Positions 53,374 to 61,115 of a stretch of DNA of 64,000 bases are shown one piece after another; within the stretch, counting starts at the first letter, position 1; every line of letters starts with the position of its first letter. The notes under the pieces were generated by a model, which was given only the letters and a program-made list of their open reading frames with translations, did not search any database and was not told the origin of the DNA. Made by a program: the position numbers and the translations under genes. The stretch is from Acidobacteriota bacterium. GTDB lineage: Bacteria; Acidobacteriota; Terriglobia; 2-12-FULL-54-10. The stretch covers positions 1 to 64,000 of the forward strand of contig JACPPJ010000005.1 of NCBI GenBank assembly GCA_016191085.1. The letters are read 5' to 3'.

Positions 53374-55551
53374 TTACGTCACCACTTGCTTGTAAGCGCC
53401 GCGGTAGTCCACCGCCGTCACTTCGTACTCATGGCGGACCTTGTACTGAATGCGGTCGCTGGTGAACGCCTTGCCCGCCACCTGGTTGTCGGCCAGCAGC
53501 AGCTCGGGCTCGGCCTTGCCTTGCAGGAAGCCGATCTCGAACGTTTGCAGCTCGTCCGGGTTGGCGAAGACGTACCAGTCGTTCGCGTCCGTCAGAAGCG
53601 GCGTGACCACCACCCGCTCGTTGTTGTTGCCGAACATGTGCTGCACTTTGTTGGGCGTGAAGTTGCTGTCCACGTACTGGCGAGTGTTGGTGATCTTGGC
53701 CACGCCTTCCAGCTCGCTGGGCACCACCAGGATCGAGGGCCCGATTCCCAGTCGTTTGCCCGAGTCCTTTTCCGTCTGATTGCGCATGGCCGAACGGACG
53801 GCATCCAGCGCGTCTGCACTGAGCGCGCTATTGCCCAGGTTGTTGTGAGTAGCGTGGAAGAAGGCGACGGCGTCGTAGATGGCTGCGTTATTCACCAGCA
53901 GGTTGTAGACGCGCTGCGCCATGGTGCGCCGCGCCGCGCGGCCGAGGCGCGCCGCGATCTTGCCGACCAGGCCGATGTCGTCGTTGATGATGGTCTTGCG
54001 CGTCACGGTGATCAGGCCGCCGAACTGCACCGCCGCGATGGTCACCTTCTCATCGGTGGGGGCGGCGATCTCCGGCCAATCGTCGTCTTCCGGATCTACG
54101 GCCGTGAGGTCGCCCAGGTCTCCCACGCGCACGATCTCATGCGTGCGGAAGTCCTTCAGCGCGATCCGATGCGGCTCCCGCGACGGAATCAACAGGTCCA
54201 GGCCGTAGTCCACTTCGCGGTAGTCCTGGATGAGGCGGCGGTAAAGCGTATTGCCGAGCGCGTTGGCGAATCCGGTAGAGTTCCACTCTTCCGTGATGCG
54301 TCCGGCGGGCGGCTCCCATTGCAGGCTGCGGTCGCCGGTCATGGCGATGTAGGCTTCCTGGATGCCCAGGAAGCTGGGCGCCGCAGCGTCGTAGTCGCGG
54401 CCGTCGGGACCTTGGCGCAGCCCGAACAGCTTGTCCAGCGCGACCTGGAAGCGGTCCTGCGGTTCCTGCGTGACGGCCACCCGCCCGCTCAGACCGGTGG
54501 CTCCCGGCAGCACGGCGGCATAGGCCTCGCGCACGCTGGCGATCTGCCGATCCAGTTCCTCGCCCGTGGGCGCCTGCCCTTCAAAATGTTCCCGGACCAG
54601 CCTGGCCAACGGTTCGGGCAGTCTCGACTCCGCCAGCTTGTTGTTCACGAGCAGCCGCGCTTCGGCGATCCTTTGCTTGTGCTGCGCTGCTTCCAACTGG
54701 CCCTTGAGTGCGGTGATCTCTTCGCGAATCGGTTGTAGGCTTTGCGCCACCCCGGTGCCGGAGCGGTTCTCTGTCGTGTACTCCATTTGGTCTCCTTTTG
54801 TGTCGGTAGGTGTTAGGTGTTGGGTGTTAGGTGTCAGGTGGGTGTTGGTTTTCAAATCCGACACCCCACACCCGGCACCTGACGCCTGAAATCGTTTCCG
54901 TGATTCAGCTAATGCGGATTCCATGTCTACGCTTCCGATGGCGCGCACCACTCGTCCGCCGGCGGCAGGGAACATCACCAGGTCCACGGATCGCGGAGTG
55001 CCCGGAATGATGCGCTGCGGCTCGAGCACTTCGCGGCCCTCGCGGACCGCGCGCTTGAGCCCGACTATGGCGTTGATGGACAGTCCCATCGGCATCTCCG
55101 CTTCGTGCGCGGCGAGTAGTTTTTCGCGAATCCAGTTTTCACTTTTCAGTAAGTGCAATTCGCCCTGTAAAACAGGAAAAGCATTCACCGCAGAGGCCGC
55201 AGAGGGCACAGAGTTTTCAAAGTTAGAATCTCTGTGTTCTCTGTGATCTCTGTGGTGAGTTTCTTCCGATCGCACGTTCCGGAATGCGCCCACCACGTTG
55301 CGAATGCTACCCGAGGGCGTGGCCTGATGATCGGCATAACAGGGGCAGCCCTGAAAGTCCGCGGCCGCCTCCCGAATGAACTCCGGCGTGTAATAGGTAT
55401 TTCCGTTCAGCGACAGCCCGGGCTTGAGCATCTCGGCTTGCCAGATCCAGCCGTCCTTCACTGAAGCTTCAGACGGCAGGCCGACTGAGGCCGCTTCGCT
55501 CAGGAGTTCGACAGCATCAAACTTGTCGAAGCTGATTTGTTCCGTGCGCAT
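53374..55551 (-). CDS. Prohead protease-major capsid protein fusion
   Basis: A 725-aa protein. Residues 1-220 look like a capsid maturation protease/scaffold ('WIWQAEMLKPGLSLNGNTYYTPEFIREAAADFQGCPCYADHQ', 'VDLVMFPAAGGRVVRAIG'). Residues about 256-725 are the major capsid protein ('DYREVDYGLDLLIPSREPHRIALKDFRTHEIVRVGDLGDL', 'VTRKTIINDDIGLVGKIAARLGRAARRTMAQRVYNLLVNN'). A strong AAAGGAG and an ATG at 54786 precede the capsid part, so free capsid protein (470 aa) could also be made. Two repeats are read through in frame: 55186-55257 (residues 98-122) inside the protease and 54807-54888 (residues 221-248) in the linker. The ATG at 55551 has GGAG 8 bases upstream; the longer track start is less likely. 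Confidence 0.8.
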   Translation of the reverse strand: MRTEQISFDKFDAVELLSEAASVGLPSEASVKDGWIWQAEMLKPGLSLNGNTYYTPEFIREAAADFQGCPCYADHQATPSGSIRNVVGAFRNVRSEETHHRDHREHRDSNFENSVPSAASAVNAFPVLQGELHLLKSENWIREKLLAAHEAEMPMGLSINAIVGLKRAVREGREVLEPQRIIPGTPRSVDLVMFPAAGGRVVRAIGSVDMESALAESRKRFQASGAGCGVSDLKTNTHLTPNTQHLTPTDTKGDQMEYTTENRSGTGVAQSLQPIREEITALKGQLEAAQHKQRIAEARLLVNNKLAESRLPEPLARLVREHFEGQAPTGEELDRQIASVREAYAAVLPGATGLSGRVAVTQEPQDRFQVALDKLFGLRQGPDGRDYDAAAPSFLGIQEAYIAMTGDRSLQWEPPAGRITEEWNSTGFANALGNTLYRRLIQDYREVDYGLDLLIPSREPHRIALKDFRTHEIVRVGDLGDLTAVDPEDDDWPEIAAPTDEKVTIAAVQFGGLITVTRKTIINDDIGLVGKIAARLGRAARRTMAQRVYNLLVNNAAIYDAVAFFHATHNNLGNSALSADALDAVRSAMRNQTEKDSGKRLGIGPSILVVPSELEGVAKITNTRQYVDSNFTPNKVQHMFGNNNERVVVTPLLTDANDWYVFANPDELQTFEIGFLQGKAEPELLLADNQVAGKAFTSDRIQYKVRHEYEVTAVDYRGAYKQVVT
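54807..54888. repeat. GGTGTTAGG-type repeat (family 3) in the protease-capsid linker
   Basis: TAGGTGTTAGGTGTTGGGTG...CACACCCGGCACCTGACGCC is palindromic. It is read in frame as the linker 'DLKTNTHLTPNTQHLTPT' between the protease and the capsid start signal. Confidence 0.75.
55186..55257. repeat. CAGAG-type palindromic repeat (family 1) inside the capsid protease
   Basis: CACCGCAGAGGCCGCAGAGG...TCTGTGATCTCTGTGGTG. In frame it encodes 'THHRDHREHRDSNFENSVPS' and a few more residues within the protease domain, without creating a stop. Confidence 0.85.
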
Positions 55552-55588
55552 GGTCATTTCTCCTGGGGTGTTCATGCTTGGTGGCCGC

Positions 55589-57013
55589 TCATGACTGCCG
55601 CGGCTCTGATTTTTCGGCTCCCGCTTTCGCCAGAATCTCGAAGGGATCACATTGCACGCCGAGATGAGACAGCATGGCCGTCAAGACCTGCGTCATGGTT
55701 GCGGTATCCACCGCTCCGGCGCTTTGGAATGAAGTGAGCGCATCGGCTGCGGACTTCAGCGCCGAAGCTGCTTTCTCCTGGTCGCGAACACTCAACTGCG
55801 GCACGACCACCTGAAAGCTCTTGTCAATCCGAGAGGGCAGCACGCCGGCGGCGATCCGCCGATCAACCACGAAATCGAGCAATTGTTCCAGCATGTTCCG
55901 CACCAGCCGCTGGCGCGAAGTCAGCATTTTGAGCGTCGGTTCGCCCTGCACCAGCGCGGTGGCGCGGTTGGTGGAAGCGCCGTCAGCGAACCAATGTTCC
56001 GGGAACCCCGCTCCGCCCAGGTTCATGTTCTTGATGAGGCGCACTCCTTCGCTGCGGTCGGCGGCCTGGACCGGCGGCGCGACGGCTTGCCAGGCGACTT
56101 TCTCGTTGTGCGCGCGAATGGAGTTGGGGCGCGGCGGCGTGCCGTTATCCTTTAGCCACTGCTGAATCTGCTCGCCGGTCATGCCGCTGAGCGTGACGTC
56201 CCAGATGAACCGCGACAGCGAATCCATCTGGGTCATCAACGCGAAGAGCATCTGGTCATAGCCGTCCAGCCAGTCGGCCAGCGCGAACAGATCGGAGATA
56301 CCGCGATGCGCCGCGCGCGCCTTGTTGATTGCCCAGTAGAAGCACTCGCCTTTCAGTTGACCGTATGTCTGAGATGACGGGTCCTCGTCAAAAGCTACCA
56401 CGCTGAGCCGCCGCGGCTCGGTTTCGCCCGAGTCCATTTTCAGTTGCACGGTCACAGGCATTGTGACGGCGCGCCCGGGCAGGCCGTCGAGCGTGGCGTA
56501 TTCCACGGCGTCAATCCAGTAGGGGTCTATGTATCCGAGGCGCACTTTGCCGTTGATGGGATTGGTGGCGCAGTACCAGATCTGTTCTCCGAAGATCGCC
56601 ATTTCGCGGACAAACGACTCCAGGTTCATGTCCATGTTGTTGGCGGGGTCGTACCAGAAATCGTCAAGCACCCGCTGCACGGCTGGATCGCTAGCGTGAA
56701 TCTGGACGCCTTCACCGATCACGAAATCTTTGGTCAACTCCACGATCCGGCGCGCCAGCGGGTTCGTGACGTAAAGGTAATAGCTGACGCGCTGCATGTT
56801 CCACTGCATGGGAGGTTGCAGGTCGCGCCAGGCGTTCGACGCCTGGGAGATGCGCCGGAAGCCGCCGTCGTTCCGGCCGGCCGGGAAGGCGCCGCCGTGG
56901 AAAATCAGCGGCGAGGCCGCCTCGAGCAGGCGTGTACTCGGCGTCCCTGGCGCCTGCAACCCGGCGCCTGAAACCTGCATTTTCGCTTCGCTCAGATTCA
57001 GTAACGTTAGCAT
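55589..57013 (-). CDS. Phage portal protein
   Basis: A 474-aa protein. 'MQRVSYYLYVTNPLARRIVELTKDFVIGEGVQI' and 'NPINGKVRLGYIDPYWIDAVEY' are in the portal region of siphovirus and Mu-like portals, and 'NRATALVQGEPTLKMLTSRQRLVRNMLEQLLDFVVDRRI' matches the C-terminal helical domain. The start at 57013 has GGAGG 5 bases upstream; the track start at 57052 overlaps the terminase stop. Residues about 11-25 ('KMQVSGAGLQAPGTPS') appear to come from a GGTGTT-family repeat. It follows the terminase as in other tailed phages. Confidence 0.82.
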   Translation of the reverse strand: MLTLLNLSEAKMQVSGAGLQAPGTPSTRLLEAASPLIFHGGAFPAGRNDGGFRRISQASNAWRDLQPPMQWNMQRVSYYLYVTNPLARRIVELTKDFVIGEGVQIHASDPAVQRVLDDFWYDPANNMDMNLESFVREMAIFGEQIWYCATNPINGKVRLGYIDPYWIDAVEYATLDGLPGRAVTMPVTVQLKMDSGETEPRRLSVVAFDEDPSSQTYGQLKGECFYWAINKARAAHRGISDLFALADWLDGYDQMLFALMTQMDSLSRFIWDVTLSGMTGEQIQQWLKDNGTPPRPNSIRAHNEKVAWQAVAPPVQAADRSEGVRLIKNMNLGGAGFPEHWFADGASTNRATALVQGEPTLKMLTSRQRLVRNMLEQLLDFVVDRRIAAGVLPSRIDKSFQVVVPQLSVRDQEKAASALKSAADALTSFQSAGAVDTATMTQVLTAMLSHLGVQCDPFEILAKAGAEKSEPRQS

Positions 57014-57048
57014 CGCGCCTCCACTCGCAGACTGTGTGAGTTCGAATC

Positions 57049-58632
57049 TCACGCGAACATCGCCTCATCCTCAAAATTGTTGTCTCGATCCCAAATACTT
57101 TCCCGCCAATCTTGCTTCTCCCTCGTCGATATTCCCTGGCGGCTGAAATCAATTCCCACGCACACCGCCTCTGCGCGATCGCTGGCAGCGTGATCCGCGA
57201 GGGCCTTGGCCCAATAGATGTCCGCGTGTCCGGCGTCGGTGCGCTCAGCGTCGAACCGCAAACTGCCCGTCGCAGTAACCGCGCGCTTAACAGCGGCGAA
57301 GTCACGTTCGATCTCCGGCGCGTTCTCGGGAATCTTGTCCAAGCCGTTTTCCATGCGGCGGCGGACGCGCAAAGAAAGCTCTTCTTTGATGCCGTTGGTG
57401 AAGGTGATTCCTTCCACCTTGCTTCCAAACCGTTCCTGAAGCCGCTCCACCAGCGCCATGCCGATGCCGGTCTGATCAATCGAGGCGCGTCGCACGCGCG
57501 CGTCGCCGATCAGCTCCGACAATATTTCGAATTGCCGCTCAAACGCGGTGCGCTCCAGCGTGATGACCCCGCGGCAGATGGCGGCCTCGCCCACGCGCTC
57601 GTCTATCCAGATAGCGGTGCGGTCGCGCTTGCGGCCAATGTCCGCGCCGAGGAACAGTTGCGACTGGTGAATGGCGAGTTGCGAGTGGCCGGACAGTTCA
57701 TCTCCACTCCCCACTCGCCACTCGCTGCTCGCTAATGGCGACCGCGCGGCGGCGATCAACTCCAGCGGGATCCACATCTCCGCAGCCGATAGAAATTCGC
57801 AACAGAACTCCTGCTTCCAGGTTTCTTCGTCGCCGGCGAGCTGGCGCAGTTCGTCCATATCAACGGGCACACCAATGGCGCGAAGCTGCGGCGCAGCGGT
57901 GTGGATGTCCACCCAGTGGGGCGACCACAGCGAAGAGTTCACCACAGAGCACACAGAGGCCGCAGAGCAAGCAGGAGAGTCAGAAGCACAGGACAACGAT
58001 GTCTTGCCTCCAATTTCTCTGTGTTCTCCGTGACCTCTGTGGTGAGTCATGTTCACCAACCCGCACTCGCGGGCCAACTCGAAAAACTTCCCGGTCTGGT
58101 AATGCGGCGTCGAGACCACCACCAGGCGATGTCCGCGCGTCACTGCGGCGGAGGCGCCCTTCCACAACTCGGACGAATCGCGGTGGAACCCGAATTCATC
58201 CAGAAAGACATTGCCTCCGAAACCGCGCGCCGCGTCGGGATGCGAGCTCATGGCGGTGATCTCGGAGCCGTTGGGAAGTTCGATCACGAATTGGTTGACG
58301 CGCATGCCTTCGAAAAACAGCTCCGTCGGTCGGTCCGCGATTTCGCTGCAACCAGACGTAATGCGCATGGCGGCGAAATGATTTCTGATCTCCTTGAGAG
58401 CCTCTCGCGCGGTGTCTTGCGTGCGCGAGATGACTAGCCACCGCGTGCGGCGCTCAATCGCGTCGAGCGCGATTTCCAGCGTGGTGGCGAACGTAAACCC
58501 GATGCGCCGGGATTTGACCGCGATCTTGAATCGCGACTTGTCTGCGATCCAGCGTTCCTGGTAAGCGCAGAGGGGGATCACTCCTGCGGAAGTTCGCCGT
58601 TTCGATTTGGGTTTCGCGGTAGGCATATTCAA
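57049..58632 (-). CDS. Terminase large subunit (Mu gp28-like) carrying two in-frame repeat insertions
   Basis: A 527-aa packaging ATPase/nuclease. 'RWIADKSRFKIAVKSRRIGFTFATTLE' is the Walker A region, 'GGNVFLDEFGFHRDSSELWKG' the Walker B region, 'HRLVVVSTPHYQTGKFFEL' the coupling motif, and 'LFLGADIGRKRDRTAIWIDE' starts the RNase-H-like nuclease domain. Two repeat sequences are translated in frame: 57940-58046 (residues about 196-231, 'THHRGHGEHREIGGKTS...') and 57671-57734 (residues about 300-321, 'SPLASSEWRVGSGDELSG'). Neither breaks the frame, and both lie between conserved motifs. The gene lies just downstream of the gp27-like gene, as in Mu-like phages. Confidence 0.85.
   Translation of the reverse strand: MNMPTAKPKSKRRTSAGVIPLCAYQERWIADKSRFKIAVKSRRIGFTFATTLEIALDAIERRTRWLVISRTQDTAREALKEIRNHFAAMRITSGCSEIADRPTELFFEGMRVNQFVIELPNGSEITAMSSHPDAARGFGGNVFLDEFGFHRDSSELWKGASAAVTRGHRLVVVSTPHYQTGKFFELARECGLVNMTHHRGHGEHREIGGKTSLSCASDSPACSAASVCSVVNSSLWSPHWVDIHTAAPQLRAIGVPVDMDELRQLAGDEETWKQEFCCEFLSAAEMWIPLELIAAARSPLASSEWRVGSGDELSGHSQLAIHQSQLFLGADIGRKRDRTAIWIDERVGEAAICRGVITLERTAFERQFEILSELIGDARVRRASIDQTGIGMALVERLQERFGSKVEGITFTNGIKEELSLRVRRRMENGLDKIPENAPEIERDFAAVKRAVTATGSLRFDAERTDAGHADIYWAKALADHAASDRAEAVCVGIDFSRQGISTREKQDWRESIWDRDNNFEDEAMFA
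57671..57734. repeat. GAGTGGCGAGT-type repeat (family 6) inside the terminase gene
   Basis: ATGGCGAGTTGCGAGTGGCC...CCACTCGCCACTCGCTGCTC is an imperfect palindrome translated in frame in the terminase. Confidence 0.65.
57940..58046. repeat. CAGAG-type palindromic repeat (family 1) inside the terminase gene
   Basis: CACCACAGAGCACACAGAGG...CTCCGTGACCTCTGTGGTGA with a longer loop than other copies. Translated in frame. Confidence 0.82.
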
Positions 58633-58685
58633 CTCAAAATTCCGAATTCGTTCTTCTTCCTCTGGGTCCTCTGTGGTCTCTGTGG

Positions 58686-59339
58686 TTACTTCTTTTCGTC
58701 ACAAATACCGTAGATTTCGCGGATGCGCTGCACTTCCTTGCCCGTGAGGGATCCGCCGCGCCGCGCTTTTTGCTCCAGCCGTTGGATGGTCGCTCGTGCT
58801 TTCTTGCGGTCCAGGCGCAGCTTGGATTCGGAGACTCTTACCCGCCGCTCCGCCAACTGCACCTGCTTCCTGCGAAGTACCAACTCGGACCGGCGGCGCT
58901 CGGCGGCTTCCAAGACCAGCGGGTCGATGTCATTCACCAGTTGGTCCCTCTTAGCTTTGAAGGCTTCCTGAAGGGCGGCATGCAGGAAATCGGAGATTTC
59001 GTCGCCCTCCGCCAGGAGCCGCTGCGCCAGGCAATGGGTACGATCGCGGGCGTCCCGCTCGGCCTGCACCGTGGCAGCGTACTGTTTGGCAAACTTCTCA
59101 ATCTCGACTGGGGCGATCTTTTCGTGAGTTAGAAGATTAATGCTGCGCGTGATGGAAGCCGGCAAAACGTGACGATCCAGCGCCATCATGGCGTGCATCT
59201 TGGCCTTCTCGCTCAGCTCGTCGAAGGAGATGTAGGCCTGCTGGGGCGATCCAGGAAGAGCCTTGGGAGCTTGAAGAGACAGAGAACTCGTCGTCTGCTT
59301 CCTCCGCTTCGTCTGCTTACTTTCTGTCGTATGCTTCAT
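58686..59339 (-). CDS. Mu gp27-like (DUF3486-type) putative small terminase protein
   Basis: A 217-aa helical, highly charged protein ('SFDELSEKAKMHAMMALDRHVLPASITRSINLL', 'QVQLAERRVRVSESKLRLDRKKARATIQRLEQKAR'). Position between the gp26-like gene and the large terminase, with length and composition, resembles Mu gp27. The N-terminus is Lys/Thr-rich. The stop codon lies at the edge of a CAGAG-family half repeat (58652-58691) that fills the gap to the terminase. Confidence 0.6.
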   Translation of the reverse strand: MKHTTESKQTKRRKQTTSSLSLQAPKALPGSPQQAYISFDELSEKAKMHAMMALDRHVLPASITRSINLLTHEKIAPVEIEKFAKQYAATVQAERDARDRTHCLAQRLLAEGDEISDFLHAALQEAFKAKRDQLVNDIDPLVLEAAERRRSELVLRRKQVQLAERRVRVSESKLRLDRKKARATIQRLEQKARRGGSLTGKEVQRIREIYGICDEKK

Positions 59340-59360
59340 ACCGCACCCAGCACCTGGCGC

Positions 59361-59678
59361 CTAAAACCTGACCCCCGGATCGGTGAGTTTTCTGTCAAAC
59401 AGGAGAATGCCGCGGGCCGTCAGCGCGGCGGCTATGATGCGGTCCTTGGATTCCCGCTCATCGAAGAACCGCTCGCAGCGCGCGTAGCGGGACTCTTCCA
59501 GATAGCTGAGGTATTCCTCCAGGTCATGCTGCGACAGAGGAATGTTGCGGTCGCGCAGAGCGAGTTGCAGATGGCGGAAGGTTATCAGATGCGGATAGTC
59601 CTGCCTCAGCACCCACACGATTTCTCCGCGGCGAATGTCGTGGATCAACGACTGTGCTTCGCGGCTATTTCCGGCCAT
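59361..59678 (-). CDS. Small winged-helix phage protein (VpaChn25_0724/Mu gp26-like)
   Basis: A 105-aa protein, 'LIHDIRRGEIVWVLRQDYPHLITFRHLQLALRDRNIPLSQHDLEEYLSYLEESRYARCERFF', ending 'AALTARGILLFDRKLTDPGVRF'. The pattern and the 'LT..G....PGV' ending match small winged-helix proteins of Mu-like phages. It lies between the holin-like and gp27-like genes. Function unknown, possibly packaging. Confidence 0.6.
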   Translation of the reverse strand: MAGNSREAQSLIHDIRRGEIVWVLRQDYPHLITFRHLQLALRDRNIPLSQHDLEEYLSYLEESRYARCERFFDERESKDRIIAAALTARGILLFDRKLTDPGVRF

Positions 59679-59711
59679 CGTGCAATTCCTCCTTGGAAAT
59701 CAGTGACAAGA

Positions 59712-59802
59712 GGTAGCCACGGCGAGCGTTTTTCTCGCCGTGGGTTTGTCATTCGCAGGCGACGTAAAAGACCACGACGAAAAAGCGTTCGTCGTGGCTA
59801 CC
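59712..59802. repeat. GGTAGCCACGGCGAGCG repeat (family 5) providing the holin stop codon
   Basis: GGTAGCCACGGCGAGCGTTT...AAAGCGTTCGTCGTGGCTACC. The TAG of the holin-like gene is the TAG of GGTAGCCACGACG read on the minus strand. Same family as 33942-34030. Confidence 0.8.
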
Positions 59803-60226
59803 CGGTCTTAAACTGCTGTATCTGCATCTGCAGCTCCGCGACGGTGCTGCGCAACTGCTCCAGCTTGTCGGAGTTCACCTGCATGGCCAGCACCAGGTCG
59901 TGGTTGCTCCCGTCATTGTGCTCCACAGCGTCGGCGAGCTTTTGCAGAGCGGTCGCCGTCGCGTGTTGAGCCTCAATCAGCGGCGGCGCATACGTGTGCA
60001 CCAGCCATAAGAAGCCGACCATCATCAGCAGCCCCGGCCCCCAGCCCAGCAGGGGAGCGAGAGCGTCCTTGTACTCCTGCAAGGCTCCCGACCGGGCCAG
60101 CTCTACCATCAGCACGATCGCGGAGGTGCCCACGATGGCTCCCGTCGCAGGTGTGACACCTTTTTTCGCCGCTGTTGCGCCCGCGGGTGGCGTTTGCATC
60201 GTTGACGTGTCGGTTGGTTTGGGCAT
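59798..60226 (-). CDS. Putative holin with two membrane spans
   Basis: A 142-aa protein with hydrophobic segments 'ATGAIVGTSAIVLMVELA' (about residues 27-44) and 'LLGWGPGLLMMVGFLWLVHTY' (about residues 59-79) and a C-terminal coiled-coil-like helix ('ALQKLADAVEHNDGSNHDLVLAMQVNSDKLEQLRSTVAELQMQIQQF'). It fits a holin or spanin-like membrane protein in a lysis cassette with the downstream-transcribed late genes. The stop is supplied by a repeat. Confidence 0.6.
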   Translation of the reverse strand: MPKPTDTSTMQTPPAGATAAKKGVTPATGAIVGTSAIVLMVELARSGALQEYKDALAPLLGWGPGLLMMVGFLWLVHTYAPPLIEAQHATATALQKLADAVEHNDGSNHDLVLAMQVNSDKLEQLRSTVAELQMQIQQFKTG

Positions 60227-60321
60227 AAGAAGAACTTAGGAGGCAGGAGTCAGAAGTTCGAAATTAGATATTTTTCACAATTGGGGATAGACCTGTGTGT
60301 CAAAACGTCGGATTTGCGGAA

Positions 60322-60448
60322 GGGCATGACTTCAGTCATGCCGAAAAAAGGCACTAACGCTACGGCTTTAGCCGCTGAGGGCTTGAACCGCAGGGCCTAA
60401 AGGTCCTGCTAGTCTGCCAGTGGCGGCACGGCTGAAGCCGTGCCCTTA
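60322..60448. repeat. GGGCATGACTTCAGTCATGCC repeat (family 2)
   Basis: GGGCATGACTTCAGTCATGCC opens the element and GGCACGGCTGAAGCCGTGCC closes it, with GGCTTTAGCCGCTGAGG in the middle. Noncoding, between the holin-like gene and the 59-aa ORF. Confidence 0.88.
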
Positions 60449-60483
60449 CGAATCCTTCTCGCTAGCTCACCAATGGCTCTTGG

Positions 60484-60663
60484 CTATTCGCTATTGGCTT
60501 TCTTTGCCTGTTCCAGCGCCATCTCGGGCGTAACCGTGATGCGCAGACTGTTCCAGTCAATCGGTTCTTTGTCGCTGGCGGCGCGTATGGCCGCCAGCAC
60601 TGCCGAGACCGCCAGCACGATCCCTTCTTCGATCAATCTTAGTTCCCGTTCAGTCAGGGCCAT
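60484..60663 (-). CDS. 59-residue phage ORF, unknown function
   Basis: Below the ORF-track size limit. It starts 'MALTERELRLIEEGIVLAVS' and continues 'AVLAAIRAASDKEPIDWNSL', ending 'MALEQAKKANSE'. GGAG lies 6 bases before the ATG. Amphipathic helices and Ala-rich composition suggest a small soluble or peripheral protein of the lysis cassette. No family recognised. Confidence 0.55.
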   Translation of the reverse strand: MALTERELRLIEEGIVLAVSAVLAAIRAASDKEPIDWNSLRITVTPEMALEQAKKANSE

Positions 60664-60683
60664 GAGAACTCCAGTCAGAGCTT

Positions 60684-61115
60684 TCAGCGATCAGCTTTTA
60701 GCCGATAGCTGATAGCTGATAGGTGATAGCTTATAGGCGATGGCTGATAGCTGAGGGCTGGTTGCTGCGTGAAGCTCGCCACCAGAGCGTTGATCTCCCG
60801 GATCAAGCGAGGCAGCACGTCGAGCGTGGCTTGCAGACGCGCCGAGTTGGACTGCGATTTCGCCTGGCTCCAGAGAGCGAAGGCGTCCACCGCCGCGTTA
60901 TGGGCCGCGATGAAACGATGACCCTCCACCTCGAAACGGGTCCACTGCTCGTCAGTTATCAGCCCGTGAACAGCAGCTTCCGCGACGCGCTGCTGCGTAA
61001 TCTCATATTCGGCCTGCGTCACGGCCAGCACCCGGTAAGCATTGCGCTCGAAATCGCTGCAAGCGGTGGTCAGAATCACCAAGCCCAGCAGAGCAAGGAC
61101 AGGCGATGACGGCAT
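60684..61115 (-). CDS. Putative phage lipoprotein (alternative start within the SleB frame)
   Basis: A 143-aa product if started at ATG 61115: 'MPSSPVLALLGLVILTTACSDF' is a lipoprotein signal with lipobox 'LTTAC'. The body ('YRVLAVTQAEYEITQQRVAEAAVHGLITDEQWTRFEVEGHRFIAAHN') is helical. The last ~22 residues ('SYQPSPISYHLSAISYRLKA' etc.) derive from a GCTGATAGCTGATAG repeat. It could act in outer-membrane lysis. It is in frame with the endolysin through the repeat, so both forms are possible. Confidence 0.5.
   Translation of the reverse strand: MPSSPVLALLGLVILTTACSDFERNAYRVLAVTQAEYEITQQRVAEAAVHGLITDEQWTRFEVEGHRFIAAHNAAVDAFALWSQAKSQSNSARLQATLDVLPRLIREINALVASFTQQPALSYQPSPISYHLSAISYRLKADR

Noticed and set aside
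53359-54738. 459-aa plus-strand ORF opposite the capsid gene
   Set aside because: Shadow of the capsid frame; low-complexity Val/Arg/His composition and no motif.
57036-57052. GTGAGTTCGAATCTCAC, which looks like a tRNA T-arm and could mark an attachment site
   Set aside because: No matching acceptor, D-arm or anticodon arm upstream, and it lies inside the terminase stop/portal start region; it is best explained as coding sequence.
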